Of a DNA stretch of 64,000 nt, positions 1 through 9,778 are shown piece after piece. The DNA comes from Flavobacteriaceae bacterium (GTDB lineage Bacteria > Bacteroidota > Bacteroidia > Flavobacteriales > Flavobacteriaceae), in contig JAGYIX010000004.1 of NCBI GenBank assembly GCA_018402205.1, positions 124,001 to 188,000 of the forward strand, given 5' to 3'. A program made the translations under genes and the position numbers. The first letter of the stretch is position 1, and each line of letters starts with the position of its first letter. The notes beneath the pieces were generated by a model that did not search any database, had not been told where the DNA came from, and was given only the letters and a program-made list of their open reading frames with translations.

Positions 1-188
1 AGCCGGTTATTCGAAAATTACATCGCGTGAGCAAGCCAGGCCTTAGAAAGTATACAGGTTCAGACGATCTTCCGCGCGTTTTAAATGGTTTGGGAATCGC
101 TGTAATTTCAACTTCTCACGGGGTAATGACATCAAAGCAGGCCCGCGAACAGAAAGTAGGAGGCGAAGTGCTTTGCTACGTATACTAA
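1..188 (+). CDS. rpsH: 30S ribosomal protein S8, C-terminal part
   Basis: Partial gene cut by the window edge; reading starts at base 3 and ends with TAA at 186-188. The visible 61 residues contain the S8 C-terminal signature ([18 protein letters not shown]) and end in GEVLCYVY, the normal S8 terminus. S8 binds the central domain of 16S rRNA and in many bacteria also represses its own operon. It precedes rplF by 13 bases, which is the standard order of the spc operon. Confidence 0.97.
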   Translation, partial: PVIRKLHRVSKPGLRKYTGSDDLPRVLNGLGIAVISTSHGVMTSKQAREQKVGGEVLCYVY

Positions 189-201
189 GAAATTAAGAAT
201 T

Positions 202-744
202 ATGTCTAGAATAGGAAATAATCCCGTTAGAATACCAGAAGGTGTTACCGTTGACATTCAAGACCAAGAAATTACTGTAAAAGGTAAGCTTGGTGAGTTA
301 AAGCAATCTTTCGATGCTGTCGAAATTAAGGTTGAAGACGCTAACGTTTATGTTACACGCCCTTCTGATTCTAAAGAGCACAAGGCCAAACACGGACTCT
401 ATCGTTCACTAGTGAATAACATGATAAAAGGAGTTTCTGAGGGTTGGACTAAACAATTAGAGCTTGTAGGTGTAGGTTACCGAGCAAGCAATCAAGGGCA
501 AACATTAGATATTGCCGTTGGTTTCTCTCACAATATTGTTTTTGAAGTAGCTCCAGAAGTTAAGGTGGAGACTGTTTCTGAAAAAGGTAAAAATCCGATA
601 GTAAAACTAACCTCTCATGACCGTCAGTTAGTGGGTCAAGTAGCCGCGAAGATTCGTGCTTTTAGAAAGCCCGAGCCTTACAAAGGAAAAGGTATCAAGT
701 TTGTCGGAGAACAAGTTAGAAGAAAAGCTGGTAAGTCAGCATAA
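202..744 (+). CDS. rplF: 50S ribosomal protein L6
   Basis: Full-length L6 of 180 residues. It opens with the family start MSRIGNNPVRIPEGV and has two repeated L6 folds (roughly residues 10-80 and 90-165). It ends in the rRNA-contacting stretch EPYKGKGIKF and a basic tail. L6 sits near the factor-binding site of the 50S subunit. It lies between rpsH and rplR with short gaps, so it is part of the same transcript. Confidence 0.98.
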   Translation: MSRIGNNPVRIPEGVTVDIQDQEITVKGKLGELKQSFDAVEIKVEDANVYVTRPSDSKEHKAKHGLYRSLVNNMIKGVSEGWTKQLELVGVGYRASNQGQTLDIAVGFSHNIVFEVAPEVKVETVSEKGKNPIVKLTSHDRQLVGQVAAKIRAFRKPEPYKGKGIKFVGEQVRRKAGKSA

Positions 745-756
745 TACAGAGGCACT

Positions 757-1110
757 ATGGCATTAAGTAAATTAGAAAGAAGGTTACGCATCAAGAGAAG
801 AATCCGAAAGGTGTCTTTTGGTACCGCTGAGAGACCGCGTCTTGCTGTCTACAGAAGTAATAAAGAGATCTATGCTCAGATCATTAATGATACAGAAGGG
901 GTGACTGTTGTTTCGGCTTCTTCAAGAGACAAGGGTCTTTCTACTGACGGAAATAAGATTGAACAAGCTGCGGCAGTGGGTAAGGCCCTAGCAGAGAAAG
1001 CAGTTGCTAAAGGTATTTCTCAAGTGGCTTTCGATCGCGGAGGTAATTTATATCACGGAAGAGTTAAATCACTGGCCGAAGGTGCTAGAGAAGGTGGATT
1101 AAAATTCTAA
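757..1110 (+). CDS. rplR: 50S ribosomal protein L18
   Basis: L18 of 117 residues, the normal bacterial length, with a basic N-terminus ([11 protein letters not shown]) and the C-terminal motif [25 protein letters not shown]18 binds 5S rRNA and helps anchor it in the central protuberance. The ATG lies 12 bases after the rplF stop and rpsE follows after 8 bases, consistent with one transcript. Confidence 0.98.
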   Translation: MALSKLERRLRIKRRIRKVSFGTAERPRLAVYRSNKEIYAQIINDTEGVTVVSASSRDKGLSTDGNKIEQAAAVGKALAEKAVAKGISQVAFDRGGNLYHGRVKSLAEGAREGGLKF

Positions 1111-1118
1111 TAAGAGTT

Positions 1119-1643
1119 ATGTATCAAAACTATAAAAACGTTGAGACCGTCAAGCCAGGAGGTTTAGAGTTAAAAGATCGCTTAGTAGGCGTTCAGCGTG
1201 TCACAAAAGTGACCAAAGGAGGAAGGGCATTTGGATTTTCAGCAATCGTGGTTGTTGGAGACGAAAATGGAGTTGTTGGTCATGGTTTAGGTAAGTCTAA
1301 AGAGGTGGCTACTGCTATATCTAAGGCCGTTGAAGACGCTAAAAAGAATTTAGTGCGTATTCCTCTTGAGAGGGGAACACTTCCACATGAGCAAAAAGGT
1401 AAATTTGGAGGGGCACGAGTATTCATTAAGCCAGCTTCTCAAGGTACTGGAGTTATTGCTGGTGGTGCCGTTCGCGCGGTTCTTGAAGCTGTTGGCGTTC
1501 ATGACGTACTTTCAAAATCTCAAGGTTCATCTAATCCGCACAACGTGGTTAAGGCTACTTTCGATGCACTTTTGCAGTTGCGTAATGCAAGAACAATAGC
1601 CCGACAAAGAGGGGTAACTCTTGACAAAGTGTTTAAAGGATAA
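1119..1643 (+). CDS. rpsE: 30S ribosomal protein S5
   Basis: S5 of 174 residues. The N-terminal S5 domain (about residues 18-82) contains the family segment [21 protein letters not shown]. The C-terminal domain contains the loop [20 protein letters not shown]5 takes part in decoding fidelity and mRNA helicase activity at the mRNA entry channel. Its TAA stop overlaps the rpmD ATG by one base (TAATG), suggesting coupled translation. Confidence 0.98.
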   Translation: MYQNYKNVETVKPGGLELKDRLVGVQRVTKVTKGGRAFGFSAIVVVGDENGVVGHGLGKSKEVATAISKAVEDAKKNLVRIPLERGTLPHEQKGKFGGARVFIKPASQGTGVIAGGAVRAVLEAVGVHDVLSKSQGSSNPHNVVKATFDALLQLRNARTIARQRGVTLDKVFKG

Positions 1644-1837
1644 TGTCAGTTAAGATGGGAAAAATAAAAGTTACTCAGGTAAAAAGTGGTATCAAGCGCC
1701 CTCAAAATCAGAAGCGCACCCTAGAAGCCCTTGGCCTTAAGAAAATTGGTCAAGTGGTAGAACACGATACAAGTTCATCTGTTCTAGGTATGGTAAATGT
1801 TGTAAAACACTTAGTCTCAGTAGAAGAGCTAAAATAG
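1643..1837 (+). CDS. rpmD: 50S ribosomal protein L30
   Basis: Small L30 of 64 residues as read from the ATG overlapping the rpsE stop. A second in-frame ATG at 1655 (MGKIKVTQVKSG) would give the 60-residue form more usual in the family. Both starts are possible, and the TAATG overlap favours the upstream one. The body matches L30: a short alpha-beta protein with GIKRPQNQKRTLEALGLKK and a C-terminal strand ending in VSVEELK. Confidence 0.95.
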   Translation: MSVKMGKIKVTQVKSGIKRPQNQKRTLEALGLKKIGQVVEHDTSSSVLGMVNVVKHLVSVEELK

Positions 1838-1843
1838 AAGCAT

Positions 1844-2290
1844 ATGAATTTACATAGTTTAAAACCTGCAGAAGGTTCGGTTCATAAAGAAGGAAAGAGA
1901 CTAGGTCGCGGAGAAGGTTCTGGTAAAGGCGGAACAGCCGCTCGCGGTCATAAAGGAGCAAAATCACGCTCGGGGTACTCTAAAAAAATTGGATTTGAGG
2001 GTGGCCAAATGCCCCTTCAAAGACGTGTTCCTAAGTTTGGTTTCAAAAATATTAACCGCGTTGACTATCAAGGAGTTGGTTTGTCGAAGTTGCAAGAGCT
2101 CGCTGATGCGGGAGTGACCGAAATCACCTTGCAAATATTAATTGAAAAGCGGGTAGTGAGTAAAAATGACAAGGTTAAAATTCTTGCTAACGGATCATTA
2201 AATGCTAAGGTGTCTGTAACCGTGCACAAATTTACGGCTGCAGCTAAGGCTGCTATTGAGGCCGCAGGAGGCACAGCTACACCACTCTAA
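1844..2290 (+). CDS. rplO: 50S ribosomal protein L15
   Basis: L15 of 148 residues. The glycine- and basic-rich N-terminal extension (RLGRGEGSGKGGTAARGHKG) threads into 23S rRNA, and FEGGQMPLQRRVPKFGF is the family signature. The C-terminal domain is compact and alanine-rich. It is followed by secY after 13 bases, the standard spc operon arrangement. Confidence 0.98.
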   Translation: MNLHSLKPAEGSVHKEGKRLGRGEGSGKGGTAARGHKGAKSRSGYSKKIGFEGGQMPLQRRVPKFGFKNINRVDYQGVGLSKLQELADAGVTEITLQILIEKRVVSKNDKVKILANGSLNAKVSVTVHKFTAAAKAAIEAAGGTATPL

Positions 2291-2303
2291 ACGGCTTGAT
2301 TGC

Positions 2304-3647
2304 ATGAAGAAATTTATAGAAACACTGACGAATATCTGGAAGATTCAAGAGCTGCGTGACAGAGTACTGCTCACGCTAGGTTTGCTATTGGTTTATCGTT
2401 TCGGTGCTCAAGTGGTATTGCCAGGAATTGATACAGACCAATTAGTTCAGCTGAATCAAAACACTGAGCAAGGTATTCTTGGTATTCTTAATGCCTTCAC
2501 TGGAGGAGCTTTTGCCAATGCATCTATTTTTGCTTTGGGAATTATGCCCTACATCTCGGCGTCTATTGTTGTTCAGTTGATGGGAATTGCTATACCTTAT
2601 CTTCAAAAATTAGATAAAGAAGGGGAAAGCGGACGCAAGACCAAAACTCAAATTACGCGTTGGCTAACTATAGTAATATGCGTGGTTCAGGCCCCTGCTT
2701 ATCTTTTTGGATTAAGCGCACTAGGGGTGCCAGATTCTGCGTTTATTCTCGGTAAGGGACTTGATTTTATGCTCCCTTCTGTAGTTATCTTACTTACTGG
2801 TACCATTTTTGCGATGTGGCTAGGAGAACGTATTACAGATAAAGGTATTGGAAATGGTATCTCCCTTCTTATTATGGTAGGTATCATTGCTACCCTTCCT
2901 CAGTCATTCGTTCAAGAGTTTGTTTCTAGAACTTCGGCCAATAATGGAGGTTTAATGATAGTTCTCTTTGAGGTGATTTTATGGTTCTTGGTGATCTTAG
3001 CCTCTGTGCTGATTGTCATGGCCGTGCGTCAGGTTCCAGTGCAGTATGCGAGAAGAACCGCCTCAGGAGCCGTGGATAGTGCCGCCATGGGTGCCCGTCA
3101 GTATATTCCTTTGAAGGTCAATGCTTCAGGAGTTATGCCTATCATTTTTGCACAGGCAATTATGTTTGCTCCGGCATTAATAGGAAGATCCTTCAACAAT
3201 ACAACAGCTGGTCAGTGGCTAGAGGTTAATTTTCAAGACATTTTTGGGTTAGCTTATAATTTACTTTTTGCCTTTTTAATCATACTATTTACTTTCTTAT
3301 ATACCGCCATTACAATACCCACCTCAAAAATGGCAGACGATTTAAAGCGCAGTGGCGGATTTGTTCCAGGGGTAAGACCAGGAGCTGAAACTGGTGATTT
3401 TCTAGATCGTATCATGTCGTTAATCACTTTTCCGGGAGCGGTTTTCTTAGCATTACTCGCTGTTCTGCCGGCGGTTGTGGTTAAACTGCTTGATGTTCAG
3501 GCAGGATGGGCTTTATTTTATGGAGGCACCTCTCTACTCATCATGGTAGGAGTAGCTATAGACACTGTTCAACAGGTTAATGCCTATCTTTTAAATCGTC
3601 ATTATGACGGTCTAATGAAGACTGGAAAAAATAGAAAAGTAGCTTAA
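2304..3647 (+). CDS. secY: Preprotein translocase subunit SecY
   Basis: SecY of 447 residues when started at ATG 2304 ([13 protein letters not shown]). A longer reading from 2256 would overlap rplO by 35 bases and add residues with no SecY character, so I reject it. Ten hydrophobic segments are visible. Family landmarks include [15 protein letters not shown] in the second helix region, [17 protein letters not shown], and the cytoplasmic loop with GFVPGVRPG. It forms the protein-conducting channel in the inner membrane with SecE and SecG and works with SecA and SecDF. infA starts 2 bases after its stop. Confidence 0.97.
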   Translation: MKKFIETLTNIWKIQELRDRVLLTLGLLLVYRFGAQVVLPGIDTDQLVQLNQNTEQGILGILNAFTGGAFANASIFALGIMPYISASIVVQLMGIAIPYLQKLDKEGESGRKTKTQITRWLTIVICVVQAPAYLFGLSALGVPDSAFILGKGLDFMLPSVVILLTGTIFAMWLGERITDKGIGNGISLLIMVGIIATLPQSFVQEFVSRTSANNGGLMIVLFEVILWFLVILASVLIVMAVRQVPVQYARRTASGAVDSAAMGARQYIPLKVNASGVMPIIFAQAIMFAPALIGRSFNNTTAGQWLEVNFQDIFGLAYNLLFAFLIILFTFLYTAITIPTSKMADDLKRSGGFVPGVRPGAETGDFLDRIMSLITFPGAVFLALLAVLPAVVVKLLDVQAGWALFYGGTSLLIMVGVAIDTVQQVNAYLLNRHYDGLMKTGKNRKVA

Positions 3648-3649
3648 TC

Positions 3650-3865
3650 ATGGCGAAACAAGCTGCAATCGAACAAGACGGGTCAATTATTGAGGCACTC
3701 TCTAATGCAATGTTTAGAGTAGAACTTGATAACGGTCACGTTGTTACTGCTCATATTTCAGGCAAGATGCGCATGCATTATATCAAACTTCTTCCTGGAG
3801 ACAAGGTAAAGCTTGAGATGAGCCCTTATGATTTAACAAAAGCTAGAATTACATACAGATACTAA
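3650..3865 (+). CDS. infA: Translation initiation factor IF-1
   Basis: IF-1 of 71 residues, the typical length. It is a single OB-fold with the signatures [21 protein letters not shown] and [36 protein letters not shown] split over beta strands. IF-1 binds the ribosomal A site during initiation. Its position between secY and rpmJ is the usual one in Bacteroidota. Confidence 0.98.
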   Translation: MAKQAAIEQDGSIIEALSNAMFRVELDNGHVVTAHISGKMRMHYIKLLPGDKVKLEMSPYDLTKARITYRY

Positions 3866-3866
3866 T

Positions 3867-3983
3867 ATGAAAGTTAGGGCATCCATTAAGAAAAGAAGCG
3901 CAGAATGCAAGATTGTGCGTCGAAAAGGTCGCTTATACGTGATCAACAAAAAGAATCCAAAATTTAAACAAAGACAAGGATAG
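3867..3983 (+). CDS. rpmJ: 50S ribosomal protein L36, zinc-free form
   Basis: A 38-residue gene starting at ATG 3867 directly after the infA stop. It begins [11 protein letters not shown] and ends KFKQRQG, as in L36. The usual zinc ligands are mostly absent: of the three Cys and one His of the zinc form, only the Cys at residue 14 remains, while positions 11, 27 and 33 are Ser, Asn and Phe. This is therefore the non-zinc (C-) type of L36, which cells can make under zinc limitation without loss. Its reading frame is clear and its neighbours are canonical. Confidence 0.96.
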   Translation: MKVRASIKKRSAECKIVRRKGRLYVINKKNPKFKQRQG

Positions 3984-3985
3984 TT

Positions 3986-4360
3986 ATGGCAAGAATCGCT
4001 GGGGTTGATATACCAAAACAAAAGCGCGGTGTAATTGCACTTACCTACATCTTCGGAATAGGAAGAAGTAGAGCTAAAGAAATTCTCGATCAAGCAGGAG
4101 TCTCAGAAGACAAAAAAGTTTCTGATTGGGATGACGACGATATTACTAAGGTTCGTGAAGCAGTGTCGCAGTTCACCATTGAAGGAGAGCTGAGATCTAC
4201 AGTTCAGTTGAACATCAAACGTCTTATGGATATTGGATGTCAGCGCGGAATTCGCCACAGACTTGGCTTACCGCTTCGTGGACAACGCACTAAGAATAAT
4301 TCTCGTACACGTAAGGGTAAACGCAAAACGGTTGCGAACAAGAAAAAGGCAACTAAGTAA
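3986..4360 (+). CDS. rpsM: 30S ribosomal protein S13
   Basis: S13 of 124 residues with start [22 protein letters not shown], a helix-two-turn-helix central region, and the C-terminal rRNA-binding tail [19 protein letters not shown]13 contacts the P-site tRNA and the intersubunit bridge. It begins 2 bases after rpmJ and is followed by rpsK after 24 bases. Confidence 0.98.
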   Translation: MARIAGVDIPKQKRGVIALTYIFGIGRSRAKEILDQAGVSEDKKVSDWDDDDITKVREAVSQFTIEGELRSTVQLNIKRLMDIGCQRGIRHRLGLPLRGQRTKNNSRTRKGKRKTVANKKKATK

Positions 4361-4384
4361 ACTTTGAGTTAATAGCTAGTACTT

Positions 4385-4780
4385 ATGGCAAAAGGAACAA
4401 ATACTAAAACCGCAAAGAAGAGAAAGGTGATTGTTGAGTCTAACGGCGAGGCACATATCGTTTCTTCTTTCAATAACATTATCATCTCGCTCACTAACAA
4501 AAACGGAGATGTTATCTCATGGTCGTCTGCCGGTAAAATGGGTTTCAGAGGATCTAAGAAAAATACACCTTACGCGGCTCAAGTTGCCGCTGAAGAATGT
4601 GCAAAAGTAGCTCATGAAACCGGTCTGAGAAAAGTAAAAGTCTATGTTAAAGGACCAGGAAACGGAAGAGAGTCAGCGATTAGATCACTGCACAACGCGG
4701 GAATTGAAGTTACAGAAATCATAGATGTAACTCCTTTACCGCATAATGGATGTAGACCACCAAAGAGAAGAAGAGTTTAA
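4385..4780 (+). CDS. rpsK: 30S ribosomal protein S11
   Basis: S11 of 131 residues. It has a basic N-terminus, the core [15 protein letters not shown] and the signature [22 protein letters not shown], and it ends [18 protein letters not shown], the invariant S11 terminus. It binds the platform of the 30S subunit. The 77-base gap to rpsD is unusually long for this operon and holds a structured RNA (see 4800-4842). Confidence 0.98.
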   Translation: MAKGTNTKTAKKRKVIVESNGEAHIVSSFNNIIISLTNKNGDVISWSSAGKMGFRGSKKNTPYAAQVAAEECAKVAHETGLRKVKVYVKGPGNGRESAIRSLHNAGIEVTEIIDVTPLPHNGCRPPKRRRV

Positions 4781-4799
4781 TTTTTAAATCAATCAACTT

Positions 4800-4842
4800 G
4801 AGCTATGGTTATCGAAGGATAAGCCTTAATTCATAACCGCTC
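4800..4842 (+). promoter_or_regulatory. Structured leader before rpsD, possible S4-binding site
   Basis: The rpsK-rpsD gap folds into a nested hairpin. GAGC (4800-4803) pairs with GCTC (4839-4842), GGTTAT (4807-4812) pairs with ATAACC (4833-4838), and AAGG (4815-4818) pairs with CCTT (4824-4827), with a TAT bulge on one side. S4 often represses translation by binding a leader near its own gene, so this is a candidate autoregulatory site. No T-run follows, so it does not look like a terminator. The function is inferred from position. Confidence 0.45.
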
Positions 4843-4857
4843 AGTTTAATTTTAGTT

Positions 4858-5463
4858 ATGGCAAGATATACAGGACCCTCTACCAAGATCGCACGAAAGT
4901 TTGGCGAAGCCATTTTCGGAGACGACAAATCTTTTGAGAAAAAGAATTATCCACCAGGGCAGCACGGGCAAAACCGTCGCCGTGGAAAGAAATCGGAATA
5001 TGCTGTTCAGCTTATGGAAAAGCAGAAGGCAAAATATACCTACGGAATTCTGGAGCGACAGTTCCGAAATCTTTTTGCTAAGGCTAACCGAAGCAAAGGG
5101 GTAACTGGTGAAGTGTTGCTTCAACTGTGTGAGTCGCGTTTAGACAACGTTGTGTATCGTTTTGGTATCACTTCATCGCGTCGCGCAGCCAGACAGCTTG
5201 TTTCGCACAGACACATCACTGTTGACGGGGAGATTGTTAATATTTCTTCGTTTCACGTAAAGCCAGGTCAGGTAATTGGAGTTAGAGAGAAATCAAAGTC
5301 AGTGCAAGCAATTGCCGATTCACTTTCGTCTCGCTCTAACGCCTATGACTGGTTAAATTGGAATGATGCGAAAATGGAAGGGACATTTGTTTCTATTCCT
5401 ACCCGCGATCAAATTCCAGAGGCGATTAAGGAACAGCTTATCGTCGAATTGTATTCTAAATAA
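4858..5463 (+). CDS. rpsD: 30S ribosomal protein S4
   Basis: S4 of 201 residues starting [17 protein letters not shown]. It lacks the N-terminal Cys cluster, so it is the zinc-free form, matching the zinc-free L36 in the same operon. NYPPGQHG and the S4 RNA-binding domain (about residues 90-155, [11 protein letters not shown]) are clear. S4 nucleates 30S assembly and is a common autoregulator of alpha-operon genes. Confidence 0.98.
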   Translation: MARYTGPSTKIARKFGEAIFGDDKSFEKKNYPPGQHGQNRRRGKKSEYAVQLMEKQKAKYTYGILERQFRNLFAKANRSKGVTGEVLLQLCESRLDNVVYRFGITSSRRAARQLVSHRHITVDGEIVNISSFHVKPGQVIGVREKSKSVQAIADSLSSRSNAYDWLNWNDAKMEGTFVSIPTRDQIPEAIKEQLIVELYSK

Positions 5464-5486
5464 TTACACCTTCAACAATTATTTCT

Positions 5487-6479
5487 ATGGCGTTACTTAA
5501 TTTTCAAAAACCTGATAAAGTTATAATGGTTGAATCTACCGATTTTGACGGTAAATTCGAATTTCGTCCGTTAGAACCGGGTTATGGCCTAACAGTTGGT
5601 AATGCGCTTCGACGCGTGTTGCTTTCTTCTCTAGAAGGTTTTGCGATAACTTCTATCCGTATGGAGGGTGTTGACCACGAATTCTCGGTTGTTCCTGGGG
5701 TAGTAGAAGATGTTACGGAGATTATTTTAAATCTTAAACAGGTTCGCTTCAAGCGTCAGATCGACGATGTCGAGAATGAGACAGTGGCAATTTCATTGAG
5801 TAATTCAGACCAAATCACTGCTGGAGACTTTCAAAAATTTATTTCTGGATTCCAGATCTTAAATCCAGAGTTGGTAATCTGTAATCTTGACAAAAAAGTT
5901 TCTTTAAACTTTCAATTATTTATAGAAAAAGGACGTGGATATGTACCTGCAGAGGACAACATGAAGGCTAATGCTCCTATGGGAACTATTGCTATTGATT
6001 CTGTGTTTACTCCAATAAAAAACGTTAAGTATATCATTGAGAATTTTAGGGTAGAGCAAAAAACAGATTTTGAAAAATTAGTATTCGAAATCATGACCGA
6101 CGGTTCTATTGCTCCCAAAGATGCCTTGACCGAGGCGGCTAAAATTCTTATCCACCACTTCATGTTGTTCTCTGATGAGCGCATAACCCTCGAAGCAGAA
6201 GAGTTAGAGCGCACAGAGACCTATGATGAAGAATCGCTTCATATGAGACAGTTGTTAAAGACTAAGCTCGTTGATATGGATCTTTCAGTGAGAGCTCTGA
6301 ACTGCTTGAAAGCAGCTGAGGTCGACACTCTCGGTGACTTAGTTTCTTTTAACAAAAATGATCTAATGAAGTTCAGAAACTTCGGTAAGAAATCTCTTAC
6401 TGAATTAGAGGAGCTTGTTCAAACTAAAGGTCTAGAATTTGGAATGGACTTGGCTAAGTATAAATTAGATAGAGACTAA
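5487..6479 (+). CDS. rpoA: RNA polymerase subunit alpha
   Basis: RpoA of 330 residues. The N-terminal dimerisation domain (about 1-230) includes [23 protein letters not shown] linker follows, then the C-terminal domain (about 255-322) with [19 protein letters not shown] and [15 protein letters not shown], the helix-hairpin-helix that contacts activators and UP elements. It assembles the RNA polymerase core. It is 23 bases after rpsD and 6 bases before rplQ. Confidence 0.98.
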   Translation: MALLNFQKPDKVIMVESTDFDGKFEFRPLEPGYGLTVGNALRRVLLSSLEGFAITSIRMEGVDHEFSVVPGVVEDVTEIILNLKQVRFKRQIDDVENETVAISLSNSDQITAGDFQKFISGFQILNPELVICNLDKKVSLNFQLFIEKGRGYVPAEDNMKANAPMGTIAIDSVFTPIKNVKYIIENFRVEQKTDFEKLVFEIMTDGSIAPKDALTEAAKILIHHFMLFSDERITLEAEELERTETYDEESLHMRQLLKTKLVDMDLSVRALNCLKAAEVDTLGDLVSFNKNDLMKFRNFGKKSLTELEELVQTKGLEFGMDLAKYKLDRD

Positions 6480-6485
6480 GAGATT

Positions 6486-7142
6486 ATGAGACACGGAAAG
6501 AAAATAAATCATTTAAGCCGCACCGCGTCGCACAGAAGTTCGATGCTCGCTAACATGGCTTGCTCGCTTATAGAGCACAAACGTATTCAGACTACTACGG
6601 CTAAGGCTAAGGCGCTTAAGAGATACGTTGAACCTATCATCACCAAGGCTAAGGCTGAGAATAATGAAAACGTTGAGCGCAATACGCACAACCGTCGTAT
6701 AGTTTTTAGTTACCTTAGAAGTAAGGATGCAGTTTCTCAGTTGTTCTCAGAAGTTGCCGAGAAGGTAGCAGATAGACCTGGGGGCTATACAAGAATAGTG
6801 AAGCTAGGTAATCGATTGGGCGATAACGCAGATATGGCCTTAATTGAGCTGGTTGACTTTAACGACACCTATGATTTAGGAGCCAAAAAGAAGTCTACTA
6901 GAAGAAGAAAGAAAACTACGTCTAGTAGTTCTTCAGACACGACAGCAAAAGAAGTGGTAGCTGAAGCACCTGCTGAAGAAGAGAACGATTTACAAGACAC
7001 AGTGGCCGCTGAGGTTGCTGCTGAAGCACCAGTTGAAGCGCCAGTTGAAGAAAGTCTTGCGACCGAGGATCAAACTAATGATGAGGCCTCTGATGTTCAG
7101 GATGACGAAGAGGATTCAAAGAAGGATGCTGCTGCTGAGTAA
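6486..7142 (+). CDS. rplQ: 50S ribosomal protein L17 with long acidic tail
   Basis: L17 of 218 residues. The core (1-126) begins [21 protein letters not shown] and contains the family stretch [24 protein letters not shown]. It is followed by a short basic segment (134-144, [10 protein letters not shown]), a serine run, and then a 64-residue tail rich in Ala, Glu and Asp (155-218). Bacterial L17 is usually 115-160 residues. Extended tails occur in Bacteroidota, but this one is long and low-complexity. It is the last gene of the ribosomal cluster and is followed by a terminator. Confidence 0.96.
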   Translation: MRHGKKINHLSRTASHRSSMLANMACSLIEHKRIQTTTAKAKALKRYVEPIITKAKAENNENVERNTHNRRIVFSYLRSKDAVSQLFSEVAEKVADRPGGYTRIVKLGNRLGDNADMALIELVDFNDTYDLGAKKKSTRRRKKTTSSSSSDTTAKEVVAEAPAEEENDLQDTVAAEVAAEAPVEAPVEESLATEDQTNDEASDVQDDEEDSKKDAAAE

Positions 7143-7175
7143 TTGATGTTGTTGATTACTTTCGCATAGAACCTT

Positions 7176-7206
7176 AAAGGATGCTCCCCAAGAGTATCCT
7201 TTTTTT
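7176..7206 (+). terminator. Rho-independent terminator after rplQ
   Basis: An 11-bp stem (AAAGGATGCTC, 7176-7186, with GAGTATCCTTT, 7192-7202; one G-T pair) and a 5-base loop, running into a T-run. It closes the ribosomal protein operon before carA. Confidence 0.85.
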
Positions 7207-7232
7207 ATGTTTTTTTGTTTTAAACGTTATAC

Positions 7233-8339
7233 ATGAAATATCAGAAACGCAAGAAAGCGCTCTTACTTCTAGAAGATGGAACTATTTTCTATGGTAAATC
7301 GGTTTCGGACAAAGAACACACCGCCTTTGGTGAGATCTGTTTTAATACGGGTATGACCGGTTATCAAGAGATCTTTACAGATCCGAGTTACTTCAAACAG
7401 ATAATGGTACTCACTAATGCGCATATTGGAAATTACGGAGCCGCCGACGATGAAGTAGAATCTGATACCGTTAAGATTGCGGGATTGGTCTGTAAAAATT
7501 TTAGTTACACCTATTCTCGTCCGCATGCCAATGAGAGCCTTGAGCAGTTTCTAAATCGAAATGAGACCTTTGCTATTTCAGATGTCGATACGCGCGCACT
7601 AGTGAGCCATATCAGAGAGCACGGCGCACAAAATGCGGTTATATCTACTCGGGTAGACGAGATTGAGGCTCTTAAAGTAGAGTTAAGCGCCGTTCCTTCA
7701 ATGGCTGGCCTTGAGTTGTCTTCAAAGGTTTCTACAAAAGAACCTTACTTTTTTGGAGATCCAGACGCTCCTTACAAGGTGGCAGTTTTGGATATTGGGG
7801 TAAAGAAAAACATATTGCGTTGCTTGGCTGAACGGGGTGCTTACTTGAAGGTGTTTCCATTTAACGCCTCATTTGAAGAAATGAGTGAATGGAAACCAGA
7901 TGGCTATTTTTTGTCAAATGGTCCAGGTGATCCAGAGCCTCTTTTTGATGCAATTTTCACTACCCAAAAAATATTGGAATCTGAAAAACCTTTATTTGGA
8001 ATTTGTTTAGGACACCAGGTTTTAGCCTTGGCTAATGGGGTTTCTACTTTTAAGATGCACAACGGGCATAGAGGAATAAATCATCCGGTTCTTAACCTGA
8101 TCACTCAGCGTGGCGAGATTACTTCTCAGAACCACGGATTCGCCGTCTCTAAAGAAGAAGTAGAAGCTCATAAGGATCTTGAGATTACCCACGCGCATTT
8201 GAATGATCAAACAGTTGCTGGAATCCGAGTTAAGAGCAAGCCTGCTTTCTCTGTGCAGTATCACCCAGAAGCTAGCCCGGGTCCGCACGATTCACGTTAT
8301 TTATTTGACGAATTCATAACCTCTCTGGCGAGGGCATAA
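7233..8339 (+). CDS. carA: Carbamoyl-phosphate synthase small subunit
   Basis: CarA of 368 residues. The N-terminal domain (about 8-140) contains FGEICFNTGMTGYQEIFTDPSY. The class I glutamine amidotransferase domain (about 185-360) has the nucleophile Cys in FGICLGHQ and the His/Glu pair in QYHPEASPGPHDS. It releases ammonia from glutamine for CarB, feeding pyrimidine and arginine synthesis. carB is not adjacent. The order rplQ-carA-eno-gltA is familiar in Flavobacteriia. Confidence 0.97.
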   Translation: MKYQKRKKALLLLEDGTIFYGKSVSDKEHTAFGEICFNTGMTGYQEIFTDPSYFKQIMVLTNAHIGNYGAADDEVESDTVKIAGLVCKNFSYTYSRPHANESLEQFLNRNETFAISDVDTRALVSHIREHGAQNAVISTRVDEIEALKVELSAVPSMAGLELSSKVSTKEPYFFGDPDAPYKVAVLDIGVKKNILRCLAERGAYLKVFPFNASFEEMSEWKPDGYFLSNGPGDPEPLFDAIFTTQKILESEKPLFGICLGHQVLALANGVSTFKMHNGHRGINHPVLNLITQRGEITSQNHGFAVSKEEVEAHKDLEITHAHLNDQTVAGIRVKSKPAFSVQYHPEASPGPHDSRYLFDEFITSLARA

Positions 8340-8362
8340 GTGAAAAAGGCCAGTATATTTAA

Positions 8363-9673
<1,311 letters not shown>

Positions 9674-9693
9674 AAAAATGTTAAACTGAACGT

Positions 9694-9721
9694 AAAGCGT
9701 CACCACGGTGGCGCTTTTTTT
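9694..9721 (+). terminator. Rho-independent terminator after eno
   Basis: AAAGCGTCACC (9694-9704) pairs with GGTGGCGCTTT (9707-9717, one wobble) and is followed by Ts. The innermost pairs must open because the formal loop is only two bases. Confidence 0.8.
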
Positions 9722-9744
9722 ATGGAGAAACCTGCCTTGTTTAT

Positions 9745-9752
9745 TATATTTG
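9745..9752 (+). promoter_or_regulatory. Putative -7 element for gltA
   Basis: TATATTTG matches the Bacteroidota -7 consensus TAnnTTTG and lies 27 bases before the gltA ATG. The matching -33 position holds TATG, a 3/4 match to TTTG. Confidence 0.5.
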
Positions 9753-9778
9753 CAGCTCTACTAAAATCCATTTAAATC

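Noticed and set aside
2256-2303. Upstream extension of SecY
   Set aside because: The extra 16 residues lie in the end of rplO in another frame. SecY homology begins at ATG 2304.
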